Below, in pieces: positions 1-13,500 of a stretch of 64,000 nucleotides of DNA; the stretch's first letter is position 1; the number at the start of each line of letters is the position of its first letter. The translations under genes and the position numbers were made by a program. The stretch is from Himantopus leucocephalus. Its lineage: Eukaryota; Chordata; Aves; Charadriiformes; Recurvirostridae. The stretch is from the NCBI GenBank assembly GCA_003993805.1, contig RSEF01000014.1:806001-870000 (forward strand). Reading direction: 5' to 3'. Under the pieces are notes generated by a model. The model worked only from the letters and a program-made list of their open reading frames with translations, was not told the origin of the DNA and did not search any database.

Positions 1-3000
1 AGAAGTGATTTTGATGACCGATAAAGTTCTTCGCTGGGAGAGAGCCTGGTTTCCTCTGGCGCTGATGAGTGTTGTTTCCTTTTCTTTTCTGTAAGTAGCT
101 TGTGGAGGGAGCCTAGAACACCATGGCACTTTCATGGCTGGTAGCAAAGCTGTTAAGTAAATTAGTAAGACGTATTTAAAAATCTGATAGGAGGGCTCTT
201 GCTCCAGGTTCTGTTCCTGAATGCATGTGAACTTCGTTGAAAAGAAAAAACTCCGGTATTGAGAACAGGAAGTAACACGAGTCACATCCTGCTGTGAGGG
301 GGAGAAGTGCTTTCTGCAAAAGCTGTTTGCCAGCAGTGGTTGCTGTGGGTTTTTAGCATGCTCAGCTTTATGTTCGTCATTGGTGTGTTCATATTCTGCC
401 CTCATCCTTTGTATCCTGCTTCTTAGTCAAATCTGGTTATCACCTTTGGCTTTTTTCCCCCAAATTAACAGCAATATCATTATGGAAAACTTGTTTCCAT
501 AGGGCAGACTTTCCTATTCTGCATCTTTGGTGTGGTGTTTAGGATGGGTTCAATCAGTTTTGCACAACTTGGGTGTGGTGGTGGTTTTTTTGGGTGGTTT
601 TTTTTTTTTTTTTTTNNNNNNNNNNNNNNNNNNNNNNNNNNNNNNNNNNNNNNNNNNNNNNNNNNNNNNNNNNNNNNNNNNNNNNNNNNNNNNNNNNNNN
701 NNNNNNNNNNNNNNNTTACATTCCCGGTCCTGTCCGTTGAGAAAGGAGGAGAAGGAAAGACTGCGGGTAACTTTCAGTCAACAGGATGGGAGCATGTTGC
801 CTGTCTCTGGCTTGGAGATAGAAAACTGGCTTTCTGGAGGCAGTTGTACATGCTTTTACCTAACACGCTAGTAGTCAAGATGACCCCAACCTACCTCGTA
901 CAGATAAGTGTCCACGCCAGCTGTGGAGTTGGCCAGTTGCATGTGTTTTTGGGAGTAAGGAGAAGAGGGGAGTTACAAAAGTAAATGTTGAGGCAGGGGT
1001 GATTGGTATTCTGGCTAGTATAAATGTTACAGTCTTCAGGGGAGGTGAGGAGGATGGAAATCAAACTCAAAAGTAACATTTAAAAGAAGTAATTGCATGA
1101 ACTTCAGGGTATTCTGTTATAAATTCTGTGAGTATCACAGGAAAGATCTTCTGTTGAATAATACTTTGAGGAAATAGACAGAACTACTTCAGATTGTGAA
1201 TTGGTACTTCAACAAAAATGAACTTGAACATTCAGCGCAGTAACGTTGTACCAGATGTATAGAAAGACTGGCCCTGCAATGGAGTGTGTAATTTCTTTTC
1301 TTTTACTAGTTCAGTGTTCAGGAAGGTCTGTTAAGTGCAAATAAGTAGCGTGGGGCACAGCTGAGCATTAACAGACACTTATGAGAGGACCTAGTTCTTG
1401 TCAAGTACCCATACTGCTGCATTTGAGCAATGGCACACTTAATATGTAAAAGCACAACGCTGGTTTATGGTTTCTTGTCCAGAACAGGTTTGGTTAGCTC
1501 TCACAGGTGAGGCAGAGCAAATGACAAGCCGTAGTGGATCTGAATGCTGTGACGTATTTAAGAGCCAGCAAGATTAGAGCTTTCATCCTACCTGGTTATT
1601 TCACATGTTCACTCACTCGTCCTCATCCCTTGGTCAGTGTTAAGTTCGCTAGATCTCAACTTCTGAGAGAGCAATAACGATGAATTTTTACTTCTAATGA
1701 ACTTCATACTATGCTTGCTGTATAGTAGCAGTTTCTTAACATACTAGATAATTTTTTATCTGTATTTCTTTGTAATAGTGTTGAAGTACTTAAACCTCTT
1801 TTTATTAGTAATAGGAGCAAATCTGAAATTTGGTAGGTCTACTGTTTGAAGACCTGAGCCAATCTGAAGAGATGACTCGTATGATGTCTCGTATTTTGGA
1901 GTCTGAGCATCCAGAAATCATTTCTGTTACCTTGTTTCTGCAGGATGATCTACTACTTGGACCCATCAGTTCTTTCAGGCGTCTCCTGTTTTGTTATGTT
2001 CCTCTGTTTGGCTGATTATCTTGTTCCTGCTCTTGCACCTAGAATCTTTGGCTCTAATAAATGGTGAGAAAAGCTTGAATTAAAAGTTTCTTGAGTATAA
2101 GTAAATTATAAACTTTACCAAAATGGATATCTGACTGGCAAATATCAAATGATTACTTTATAGAGTCATTGTAGTAAGAAATTGGCAATCTCTATAATAT
2201 ATGAATTGAGGACACTAGTTAGATGTCCTTCATTCTTCTTTTTCTGAAAGATAGCTACTACAACATATCTTTATTCCTTCTCTTCTAGAAAAATAAGATT
2301 TTTGTCAAAGGAGTAGGCACATTCTTTGCTCTCCCTTAAGGATGCTAGTTAGTTCTGCTGAACTAATTTTTAGTAATTAATGGATAATAGATACTGAGAA
2401 GTAAAATTATGAAGAAGGGTATTGGATTATATGTTTGGAGAGAGTGGCAGTAGTAAATATGGTGAAGGAGAAGGGTAATGCAGAGAGTATGAATGTGACT
2501 GTAAGTGATTGAAACAGATTTGAAGAAGGGCATGTCTTATATAAAAACAGTAAGCTGCAGAAGAACCTTATTTGGAACTAAATTTTGAGCCAAAAGTAAA
2601 TTTTAGTGTAGCTGCTTTAAAATAACTAGTGGATCAATGTTCTTGTCTAATCACGAACCAACATAAAAGCTGAAGTAATACACACCTGATACCAGTGTGT
2701 GTGCGCGATTGCACAGTGTGTATCGCACTGGTATCAGATCAAAATCAATGGTCTTCTGGTTTGAGTGTGGTTGCTCTTTGGGAGTCAGTCTAAGAGAGTC
2801 AGGGTACAGAAAAATTACACAGGCAGTTGCATTACAATGCTCAATAAAGATAAGGCATAAAACTAAGCGAAGCAAATGCCAGGATAAGTACTGGATACAT
2901 TTTTACTACTGGAAAAATACCATGGGAGATTTTTTAAATTTCAGATGAAATCTTGAATTCTAATTTCTGGCTCTTTTCTTTAATAAAAGGACTACAGAAC

Positions 3001-4218
3001 AGCAGCAAAGATTTCATGAGATTTGCAGCAATTTGGTAAAATCTCGTCGCCGCATTGTTGGCTGGTGGAAACGTCTCTTCACGCTGAAGGAGGAGAAGCC
3101 TAAAATGGTATTGAGTTCTAGGAGTTCATCTCTATTGTCTTAAGATTTTATTTGTTTTGTTTTGTCTTAGTATTTTAGCAAGACACACGTCTGAATAAAC
3201 TGATATTTCAAACCAAGAACCAGCAGTTCTGGCTGTGACTTAATGCCAGTCAAACATCTTATTCAAATCCGGAGTGGCAAGATACATGACTTGTACGTGC
3301 AGTTAGGAGCATACCTTTGATACTAAGATAAAGCTAACCTGAGTTTCTTTGGATACCTCAGTTTTTGGAAATGCAGCTTGTTTCCAGTGTTCACGAACTG
3401 TCTGAAAAACTAGATCTTAGTAGTTAATGTACCTGACACATTACTGAGTTTGCTGTCCTGAAAACAGCTTCAGGTACTGTGTGAGGCTGAAGTTGTGTCC
3501 GTGGGGATGGTGTAGTCTGACTCTAAGGGATATCTGGACAGGAAAGAACTGGCATCCTGTAAAACTGATGCTCTGAAAATAAATGAGAACATACAGTTGT
3601 AGACTCTGTAATCTCAATTTTAACAAGCCTATGCATAGGTATTGCATGTGGAAGAGCCCGCAAACTTCAAGTTAGTTTTAAATGTTTTAAAACGAAGTGT
3701 TGCCGGATGCTGAAGGAAAGGGGGAGAATTCCCAACAGATCTGTGATAACTGTTCCCTTTTCATTTTTTAGTACTTCATGACCATGCTTTTTTCTCTTGC
3801 TGTGGTTGCCTGGATCGGACAGCAAGTTCATAATCTCTTTCTGACCTATCTTATTGGTAAGTGTGCAGCATGCAAAACAGAAGTAACTTTTTTTTTCAGC
3901 TGCCTGAAATGGTAGGAGGCTGGTAGAAGTAAGTTTTGATTATTTGAACGTGGTGATTTTTTTGTTGTTGTTGCAGGGGTTTATTTTTCTGTTTTCAAGC
4001 AATTAATGGGGTTTAAGGGAAGCAAGGAATTGCAAGGTGACAGAACCTTGTTAAAGGAGTAATAAGTAATTCCTCCCCTTTTTTTTTTCCTCTCTCTAGT
4101 AAGTTTCTTGTTGCTGTTTCCTGGACTAAACCAGCATGGGATCATTACAAAGTATGTTGGAATGGCCAAAAGGGAGATAAACAAACTTCTCAAGCACAAG
4201 GAAAAGAAAAATGAATGA
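1..4218 (+). CDS. ARL6IP1: ARL6IP1, ER-shaping membrane protein (5'-partial, five exons seen)
   Basis: This is ADP-ribosylation factor-like 6 interacting protein 1, a reticulon-like hairpin protein of the endoplasmic reticulum membrane involved in ER tubule shaping. Coding exons are <1-90, 1944-2063, 2990-3107, 3772-3856 and 4100-4218. Each is bounded by GT/AG, and the reading frame is kept across all four introns. Joined, they give 176 residues ending in a TGA stop, which equals residues 28-203 of the 203-residue mammalian protein as I remember it. Recognisable blocks are VLRWERAWFP, IYYLDPSVLSG, APRIFGSNKW, WWKRLFTLKEEKPKM and GLNQHGII. Two hydrophobic regions (about residues 43-85 and 135-170) form the membrane hairpins, and the tail is lysine-rich (KHKEKKNE). 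The first 27 residues and the promoter lie left of the window. The first visible intron contains an assembly gap. The identification rests on remembered family sequence, but the match is dense and continuous. Confidence 0.96.
616..715. other. Assembly gap of 100 N in ARL6IP1 intron
   Basis: Exactly 100 N bases interrupt the first visible ARL6IP1 intron. The left edge is a GT/T-rich run that becomes an unbroken T tract at 599-615. The round length suggests a placeholder of unknown true size, and the homopolymer edge explains the break. Any reading frame drawn across it is meaningless. Confidence 0.97.
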
Positions 4219-5200
4219 AGACAACTGCTGTTCACTCTTGTAGAAAGTTTCCTTGGGAACAGTTTTGAGAATTAACGTATAATCAAGATGATAGAAGTTG
4301 TACTGCTCACTGGCTTTTTTTTTTTTTTATTGGCTCCCTGATGAAGTGAAAATGTCACTCTAGCAACTGCTGTGGGTTTGTGTCTCTTGCTGTGCCGACC
4401 AGGGTTCTGCCGCCTGCAGCTGATCTTACAGGAAAGATCCTGACCTTTGATGTACGGAGCTTAAGTGTCTTCACCAAACTAAGAGGCCCCATAAATAAAT
4501 ACCCCAACTCAAGGAACAGCAGAATTGTAATGTGTGATAGCATTTCTGTAACTGTGGTAGTTTAACTGATCATTAATTTGTAGCTGCAGCTGGTAGGAAA
4601 GGCAGTCCTGAGAGCTTATGCTTCCTGAGGGCTTGTTACTACTGATCCTTGTGGAAGGAGGACAATTAGCTGAATGCTAATGATCATAGCTGAGGGTGCA
4701 TACCCAAAATTGCTGCAGAAGGTGATCCCATTGTCTCACTGAATCTGCTTGCTTTTTTTGGCTGCACGTGCCAGATTATTTGTTGACTAGGGGTCTGGAA
4801 TACATAAATTTGTAGTTCAGTAATTTAGCTGTAGCGTAAACTTCAACTCATTGCACTGAGACTGTAGAAACTGAGTTAAGGTGTGTGTTACCTTAACGGC
4901 TGATTGTTGTAAAAACTGCTGTTGTCATGGAGCCATGTAGCACGTTTGGTTTTGAGTGTTGTTGTCTGTATACAGAATCACCTTGGATATGCTAGGTTTG
5001 TCTCTGTAAATAAGTCTGTCTGAACTGTTTGTGCTTTTCTATGACCTCTCCCTCCTTTTTTTAAAACTGAACTTTTTTCTTTAAAAGCTGAAACCTGTGT
5101 TAATGCATTTTAAAAGTTTACTGTTTTAAAATGAACTCTCTTCAGTGTCTATTGTAACTGTTGAATAGGTAAATACAGACTAAAGAGAAACTTTTTTGAG
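4219..5200 (+). other. ARL6IP1: ARL6IP1 3' UTR and short intergenic spacer
   Basis: The sequence after the ARL6IP1 stop is AT-rich and non-coding in all frames. An AATAAA hexamer sits at 4494-4499 inside an ATAAATAAAT run and could serve a short 3' UTR of about 300 nt. Mammalian ARL6IP1 transcripts have a longer 3' UTR, and the T-rich sequence continues without another canonical AATAAA up to about 5,200. The true transcript end is therefore not fixed here. RPS15A starts about 0.8 kb further on, so the two genes are tightly packed in tandem. Confidence 0.6.
4494..4499 (+). terminator. ARL6IP1: Candidate proximal poly(A) signal of ARL6IP1
   Basis: A canonical AATAAA lies 276 nt after the stop codon. 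It is the only canonical hexamer I found in the spacer before the RPS15A CpG island. Longer isoforms using variant signals are possible. Confidence 0.45.
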
Positions 5201-5882
5201 TCTTGCTCTTTATGAACATACAGAAAGTTGCGTAAATGCATCTTTCGATGAAGAGCGGGAGCTGGGAATGGTGTGTCCTGACAGAAACGCTCCTGTGGTT
5301 TGAAATAGCTCACTGTAAATAGCACCTTTTATCAGCCATGAGCGTGCGCTGACGGCTCCTCCTGTGGAGGGGAAGGGCTGTTGTGTCGTTGGCAGTTGGT
5401 GAACGCTGATGAAAGTGACAGGTTGTGGACGAACCGGCCGCCGTGCGAGGGAGCTGAGCTGCGGGGAGATGCTGCAGTGCCATCTGGAACCGTTACTCGG
5501 AAGACTCCGCTCTGCTTTGCTGGCACAGGCTGCGCTGGGAGGTGACGGGGTCAGTGTCACAGAGCTGTCCCTCTGCCCCCATACCCACACCACCTCTGCT
5601 GTTCCAGTCAGTGCTGGCAGCCGCGATCCCCTTTTAACTTAAAATTTGGTACAACCCCAGCCCACGCGCTGGGTGCAGCTTTCTTCACCGCAGACCTGCC
5701 GCTCCCTTGCGGTGCGGGGTAGCGATGCTCTGCTCGCGTGTCCGGGGCCCCGTTCGAACTCCGGTGGAAACCAGCTCTGTTGGGAGCCCCCCTGCTGTGC
5801 CCTGCTCGACCCGTTTTCGGCTCGGGGGGCGCCGCCGCCTTTTTGCCCCTCGCGCCCCGCCGTAGCGCCGCGCGGCGTTCTG

Positions 5883-5896
5883 GTTGCTATGGGAAC
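5883..5896 (+). promoter_or_regulatory. RFX X-box
   Basis: GTTGCTATGGGAAC fits the two-half-site X-box bound by RFX transcription factors (GTNRCY and RRNAAC halves around a central AT/NN) with both halves intact. It lies about 150 bp upstream of the RPS15A start, inside the CpG island. Binding is inferred from the motif only. Confidence 0.6.
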
Positions 5897-5914
5897 CCGG
5901 GCAGGAGCGTCGCT

Positions 5915-5923
5915 CCGGAAGTG
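5915..5923 (+). promoter_or_regulatory. ETS/GABPA site
   Basis: CCGGAAGTG is the consensus ETS (GABPA-class) core, common in housekeeping and ribosomal-protein promoters. It is about 120 bp upstream of the predicted RPS15A start. Confidence 0.6.
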
Positions 5924-5940
5924 CGATCTGCGCCGCTCGG

Positions 5941-5945
5941 CCAAT
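5941..5945 (+). promoter_or_regulatory. CCAAT box
   Basis: CCAAT followed by GGGG lies about 100 bp upstream of the TOP start. This is the usual distance for NF-Y sites in TATA-less promoters. Confidence 0.5.
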
Positions 5946-5972
5946 GGGGATGAGCAGGCCTGGGACGCCAAG

Positions 5973-5982
5973 TCTCGCGAGA
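5973..5982. promoter_or_regulatory. TCTCGCGAGA palindrome (BANP-type CpG-island element)
   Basis: The perfect ten-base palindrome TCTCGCGAGA lies about 60 bp upstream of the RPS15A start. This motif is an established, methylation-sensitive activator element of essential-gene CpG-island promoters and is bound by BANP. The sequence match is exact; occupancy is inferred. Confidence 0.7.
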
Positions 5983-6038
5983 TCGCGCGGGGCGCCTCGC
6001 GCCCATGGCCCTCCCATAATCCCGCGCGGGCGCCCGGC

Positions 6039-6068
6039 CTCTTCCTTTTCCGCCATCTTGCTGCACCG
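6039..6068 (+). other. RPS15A: RPS15A non-coding exon 1 with 5'-TOP start
   Basis: A pyrimidine tract, CTCTTCCTTTTC, begins at about 6,039-6,041 and is followed by CGCCATCTTG. The exon ends at 6,068 before a GTGAGT donor. This is the terminal oligopyrimidine (TOP) arrangement of ribosomal-protein mRNAs, which puts translation under mTOR/LARP1 control. CGCCATCTT at 6051-6059 is the reverse complement of the YY1 core and sits just after the start, as in many ribosomal-protein genes. No TATA box is present. The exact start base within the C/T run is uncertain by a few nucleotides. Confidence 0.8.
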
Positions 6069-7220
6069 GTGAGTGGGGGGTGCTGCGGGGTCCCGGCTGC
6101 TATCCGCCGCCTCCCGGCCCCATCCGCGCCCCGCCGCCGCCTCTGCCCGCCTCGCCGGGGCCGTGAGGGTGCGCCCGACCGGCCCGGCCCGTTTTGAGCC
6201 GCCGGCGTCTCCCTTAGCGCTCTCTGGAGCCTCCGGAGCGGAGGGTGGGGGGAAGCACCCTCCTGCCTGTGGCTCCGCTCTCCGCGGAGATGTGGGGCGG
6301 GAGCCGAGGGCGGGGGCTGGCACGGCAGCCGGGCCCGGGCCCGTGCGGTGGGCGGCTGGGCTGGGCAGGGCTCGGGGGAGCCGGGCCGCGGAGTCTCCGG
6401 AGTGCAGGGAGTGAGGATCGTGCGGCGAGGCCCGCGAGGAGGTAGCGGAGGGCTCGGGGAGCGGGCGGTGGGCTGGGCCCTGGGTGAGGAGGCGGCCCTC
6501 GGGACGGGGCGGCTGCGCTCCCCCGGTGGGCAGGAATTAGCCAGGCCTACTCGCTTGGGGGTCCCTCGCTTAGTGGTAAAAGCTGTCGTGTGCCGCAGGA
6601 CCTGGCTAGCTCGGGAGTGGCCCCGTGGCCCGGGTCAGGAGAGCTCCCTGTCCAGGCCCGGCAGTGCGCTGGCTCTGTTAGTAAGTGGGGTGATGGTACC
6701 GAGTGTTGTCATACCTCGGGGTACCTGGAGGGCTCTTGTCTTTATCACTGGAACGCAAGAGTCGATGCCCAGTTTCCTTTTCAGAGTGCTGTGTTCCACT
6801 TGCATCCTGCAGGATTTTGCAGATGAGCAAGCCGAGCAGCATCTGTTACACTTGATGCTATCTATGACCTAGTTTTTGAACAGGGCCAATACTGCATAAT
6901 AGGGTTTTAAAGTTCAAAACTATTCACCTGGGAAAGGAGTCACACTGGTGAAATGTTGTCTAGATTGTGGTTTTTAAATCTCTGTGTATGCGTGTTGATA
7001 AAGCCAAGTTTAAATAAGTGTGTCAGACTTCCAGACTTGTCATGATAGTTGTGAATCCTCTTGAGCATACCTGAGTATGTGATTTGATCTGTTTTTTAGC
7101 CGAAGAATGTTTTTAAGGTTTAATGTAACTTTCTGTTAGTCTTTCATGTGTTAGGTCTGAAATTAGCCTTAAAAAAAGTGCGCTGCTCAGTATTTCTGTG
7201 CTGAAAAGCTGGTGTACTAA

Positions 7221-10525
<3,305 letters not shown>

Positions 10526-10548
10526 AACTTGTAAAAAAAGAGGATACT

Positions 10549-10554
10549 AATAAA
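10549..10554 (+). terminator. RPS15A: RPS15A poly(A) signal
   Basis: AATAAA lies 23 nt after the stop codon and is followed by a GT-rich stretch (CTGGTGTTT) suitable for 3'-end cleavage near 10,570-10,580. The very short 3' UTR is typical of ribosomal-protein mRNAs. Confidence 0.9.
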
Positions 10555-10579
10555 TTGTTCAAATGGACTCTGGTGTTTC

Positions 10580-13500
10580 CAGTCGGTATTTTAATGGCAT
10601 CTAACACTGCCTGTGATAGTGCTTGTCATAGACAGCTCTTCGGTAGTGCTTAAATTCCATCTTTACTGCAAATGACATTTGGGTTCCGCACCATCCCTGG
10701 TCACAACTTTTATTTCTGTTAATAATATAACATACTTTCAGAAATTACCACTTGAATGACAGTTACAGGTCACTGTACAGAGTAGCCTCAGCAGGGAAAC
10801 TAATGTTAAACTGCATACTCAGCTGGCATGTGGTGGGATTGCCTCTTGGGTGTTAGATACGCGTGTCTCCGTGGTTACGTATGTGTGACTACTTCGCTAA
10901 CTAATAGAAGATGCCTTGCCAGAAGATATTTCCTGGTTATGGTTTGAAAAGTTACGAGGTGCAGGACTGTGGAATAACTAACATGCTTGAAGTCTGATTT
11001 CAGATCACAAACTTGTTCCGCATCTTCCAGTGTAAGGAGTAACAGGTAGAGAGGTGAATAATTTTTTTTACATCAAATTTCTAGTTTAAAAGTCCTTTGA
11101 AACAGCAGGTTTGGGTAGGGTGATTGCTGTGCAGCTGCTTTGCATATTGCCAAGAAGCCTTAACTGTTTGGCATTTTTTTAAGTTACTTTTTGGAGAGAG
11201 GAAATAGGGGTATCTGAACCTACAGGTAGTGAATGTTTAGTATTGAATGAGTTGTTGGTCTTCGTTTCAGGCATCTGGTGCATGGCAGCATAATGTACTT
11301 GGTGATACAGAAAACCCAACAGATTTCTTTAAAAGCAGTGCACACAGCAGGTGACTATGGCTGAAGACCTACTTCGAGGTGGCAGAGAATGGGAAGAAGC
11401 AAGCTTTTGGGCTGACTGCACTGTCCTTTAACAGCAGCTGGAAATACTGTGCCTCATTTTGCTTTGTTTGGAGCCTTTATTAGGAAGGAGCCTATTGAAA
11501 TGTGGCACGCCTGTTTCAGTGTGCTTTAAAACAGCTGTTGAATTTGCAGTTCTGATACAAACAGCTGGAAACGCTTTTCCTTCATGGTGATACATCCTGG
11601 TGCTTGGTATGTGTGATTGCTTGAGTTGGAAGTGGTGTGCCAGGAAGGTGATACTTCATCACAAAGCTTTCAGAGAGCCTTGGGATGGAAGTGACTGTCT
11701 TCAGGCACGAAGCCTTTAAACTCTATGACTACGTAACCTGTTTCATTTCAGTCTTATTACTTTTTATGCAGAAAAGGAGACCTGATACTGCTAAGCAAAC
11801 AGGTCTTAACTCTTTGCAGAGAGGCAGCACTTCTAATGGGGTGGCTCTTCTGTGAGGCACAAGGAGCTAGCAACAGAGCCATGAGTGCCCGCAGTACGGG
11901 TTTGGTGGAGTGCACCAGCGTCCTGTAACAGACTTGCAGCCAACTGAGAAGAGCAGGGGACTAATAAAAAAGGCTAGTTTACCTGTTTTATCTCAGTCAC
12001 GTGCAGGTTAAGGTCACAAAGTATGGGTTGCAGGTGGCATCAAAACATTCAAATGTGATCGGTATCATTTTTGGTTTGATTTGAGACAAATTTGCTTAGC
12101 TGAGGATAAAGATCTGTGCACTGAATTACAAAGAGGAGTTATGAAGTAAAAAGAGGTCTGTCTTGACCCCTTTTTTATTGTGAAATCAAGCTATTTTGCT
12201 ACAGGTGTTTTTTTCTATCCTAAATGGAGATAATTCCGCAGGACTAAGCACTGATACACACACGAGCTTTCATAGTTCTTGCTCAGAGTAACCCTGAAGA
12301 TCATACCGAGATTCCACTGTTCTCTTTATAAAATCTTGATTTTGTTATCAGTCCAGAATAGAACAGACGTTTCTGATACCGGATGGAAGGCAGTCAGTGA
12401 CACTTTAAGGCTTCCTTTAGATGAATTCACTGTGGCTTCAAGTTCCCTGCTAGTTTGACATTCATGTTTTAAACCAATTTTATATAGGACACACAGGGTT
12501 TTTCTGAACCAGTTTACCTGTGTATGTCTGTTACTACCACAGAGACTTCTGAAGTAAGAGAATTTCTGATATTTTCAGTTGATGGACCAGTTGGGAATAG
12601 ACTGTTAATTTATTTCACAAACCAGCCTGACAACTTTTGCAGAATTATTAAATGGAAATTAGAGCTCCAGCGTAAAAAGAATGGCTTGAAGGGAAGCACG
12701 CAGCACCACGGGCACCTTTGCCAGGATGTATCTAACAAATGTAGCTACAGACTGGCTTACCACACGTGGGAGCTGATGTAGCTGATCTGAGTTCAGAGTT
12801 TTTTCTCTGAGCTTCACGTCGCTGATGAGAGCTTTACTCCTGGGCCATCGTGGCTGGCCGAGGTCCAGGGAACTGCTGACACAAGACTCGGGAGCTGACA
12901 CGTGGGATTATGAGATGCCCTGCGATGCAACTGCCTTAAACGGAGTTGCAGACGTTCTTGTTCTCAAACATGTTCAAAATCTGAAAGTGCTATTTTTTTA
13001 AGCCTCAGTGGTGTTTTGTGAGCTGAAGGCACATGCCTTGGGAAAACAGTGTGTGTAGGTAAAAGTTAACAGTCGGGGGTAATAAAAGGATTAACAGGGA
13101 GAGGTGAGAGGGGGAAAAAAGGCTCAGTACAGGTTGCAACTGGCAATCAAGGCACAGTGTGTTTAGAGAAGGTGTTTGGTACCCGTGGAGCAGAGGGGGA
13201 CATTAATGATGAAGGAGTCTCCTGTGGGACAGAGGCAGTGGACCTTCATGTGGGGAAAACTGGGAGGTGGATGACACCTGAGGAAAGCGTCTGTGCTGCA
13301 AACCCCTGACTTGCCGAGCTTTACCCTGGTGCCACCCTGGACACCTGCAGTCTGATGAACCTGGAAGGGGTTGTGTCACCTCTGTACCCTTCGAGATGGA
13401 GAGAGAAGTCTCTGCCTTTTGGCTGGAGATCTGCTTCTACTGGCCAAGCCAAATTGAACACCCAGGTCCGTGTGAGCATGACCGATTGCCTGGCTGTTGT

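Larger units (their letters stand above)
5650..6560 (+). promoter_or_regulatory. RPS15A: CpG island over the RPS15A promoter and first intron
   Basis: This is the densest GC and CpG stretch in the window, starting upstream of the RPS15A transcription start and running into its first intron. CpG dinucleotides are frequent, for example around 5,820-5,990 and 6,025-6,210, while they are rare in most of the rest of the window. This marks an unmethylated germline housekeeping promoter. It explains the long GC-rich open frames on both strands here, which are not genes. Confidence 0.9.

Noticed and set aside
527..984. Open frames spanning the N gap
   Set aside because: They exist only because the N bases translate as unknown residues, and they lie inside an ARL6IP1 intron.
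5740..5780. GTTCGAACTCC, resembling a tRNA B box
   Set aside because: No matching A box at the right distance and no acceptor or anticodon stems. It is GC-rich promoter sequence.
5639..6872. Several GC-rich open frames of 100-212 codons on both strands
   Set aside because: GC-rich CpG-island sequence lacks stop codons by composition. The frames are alanine/arginine/proline/glycine-rich, overlap each other and cross the RPS15A promoter and first intron.
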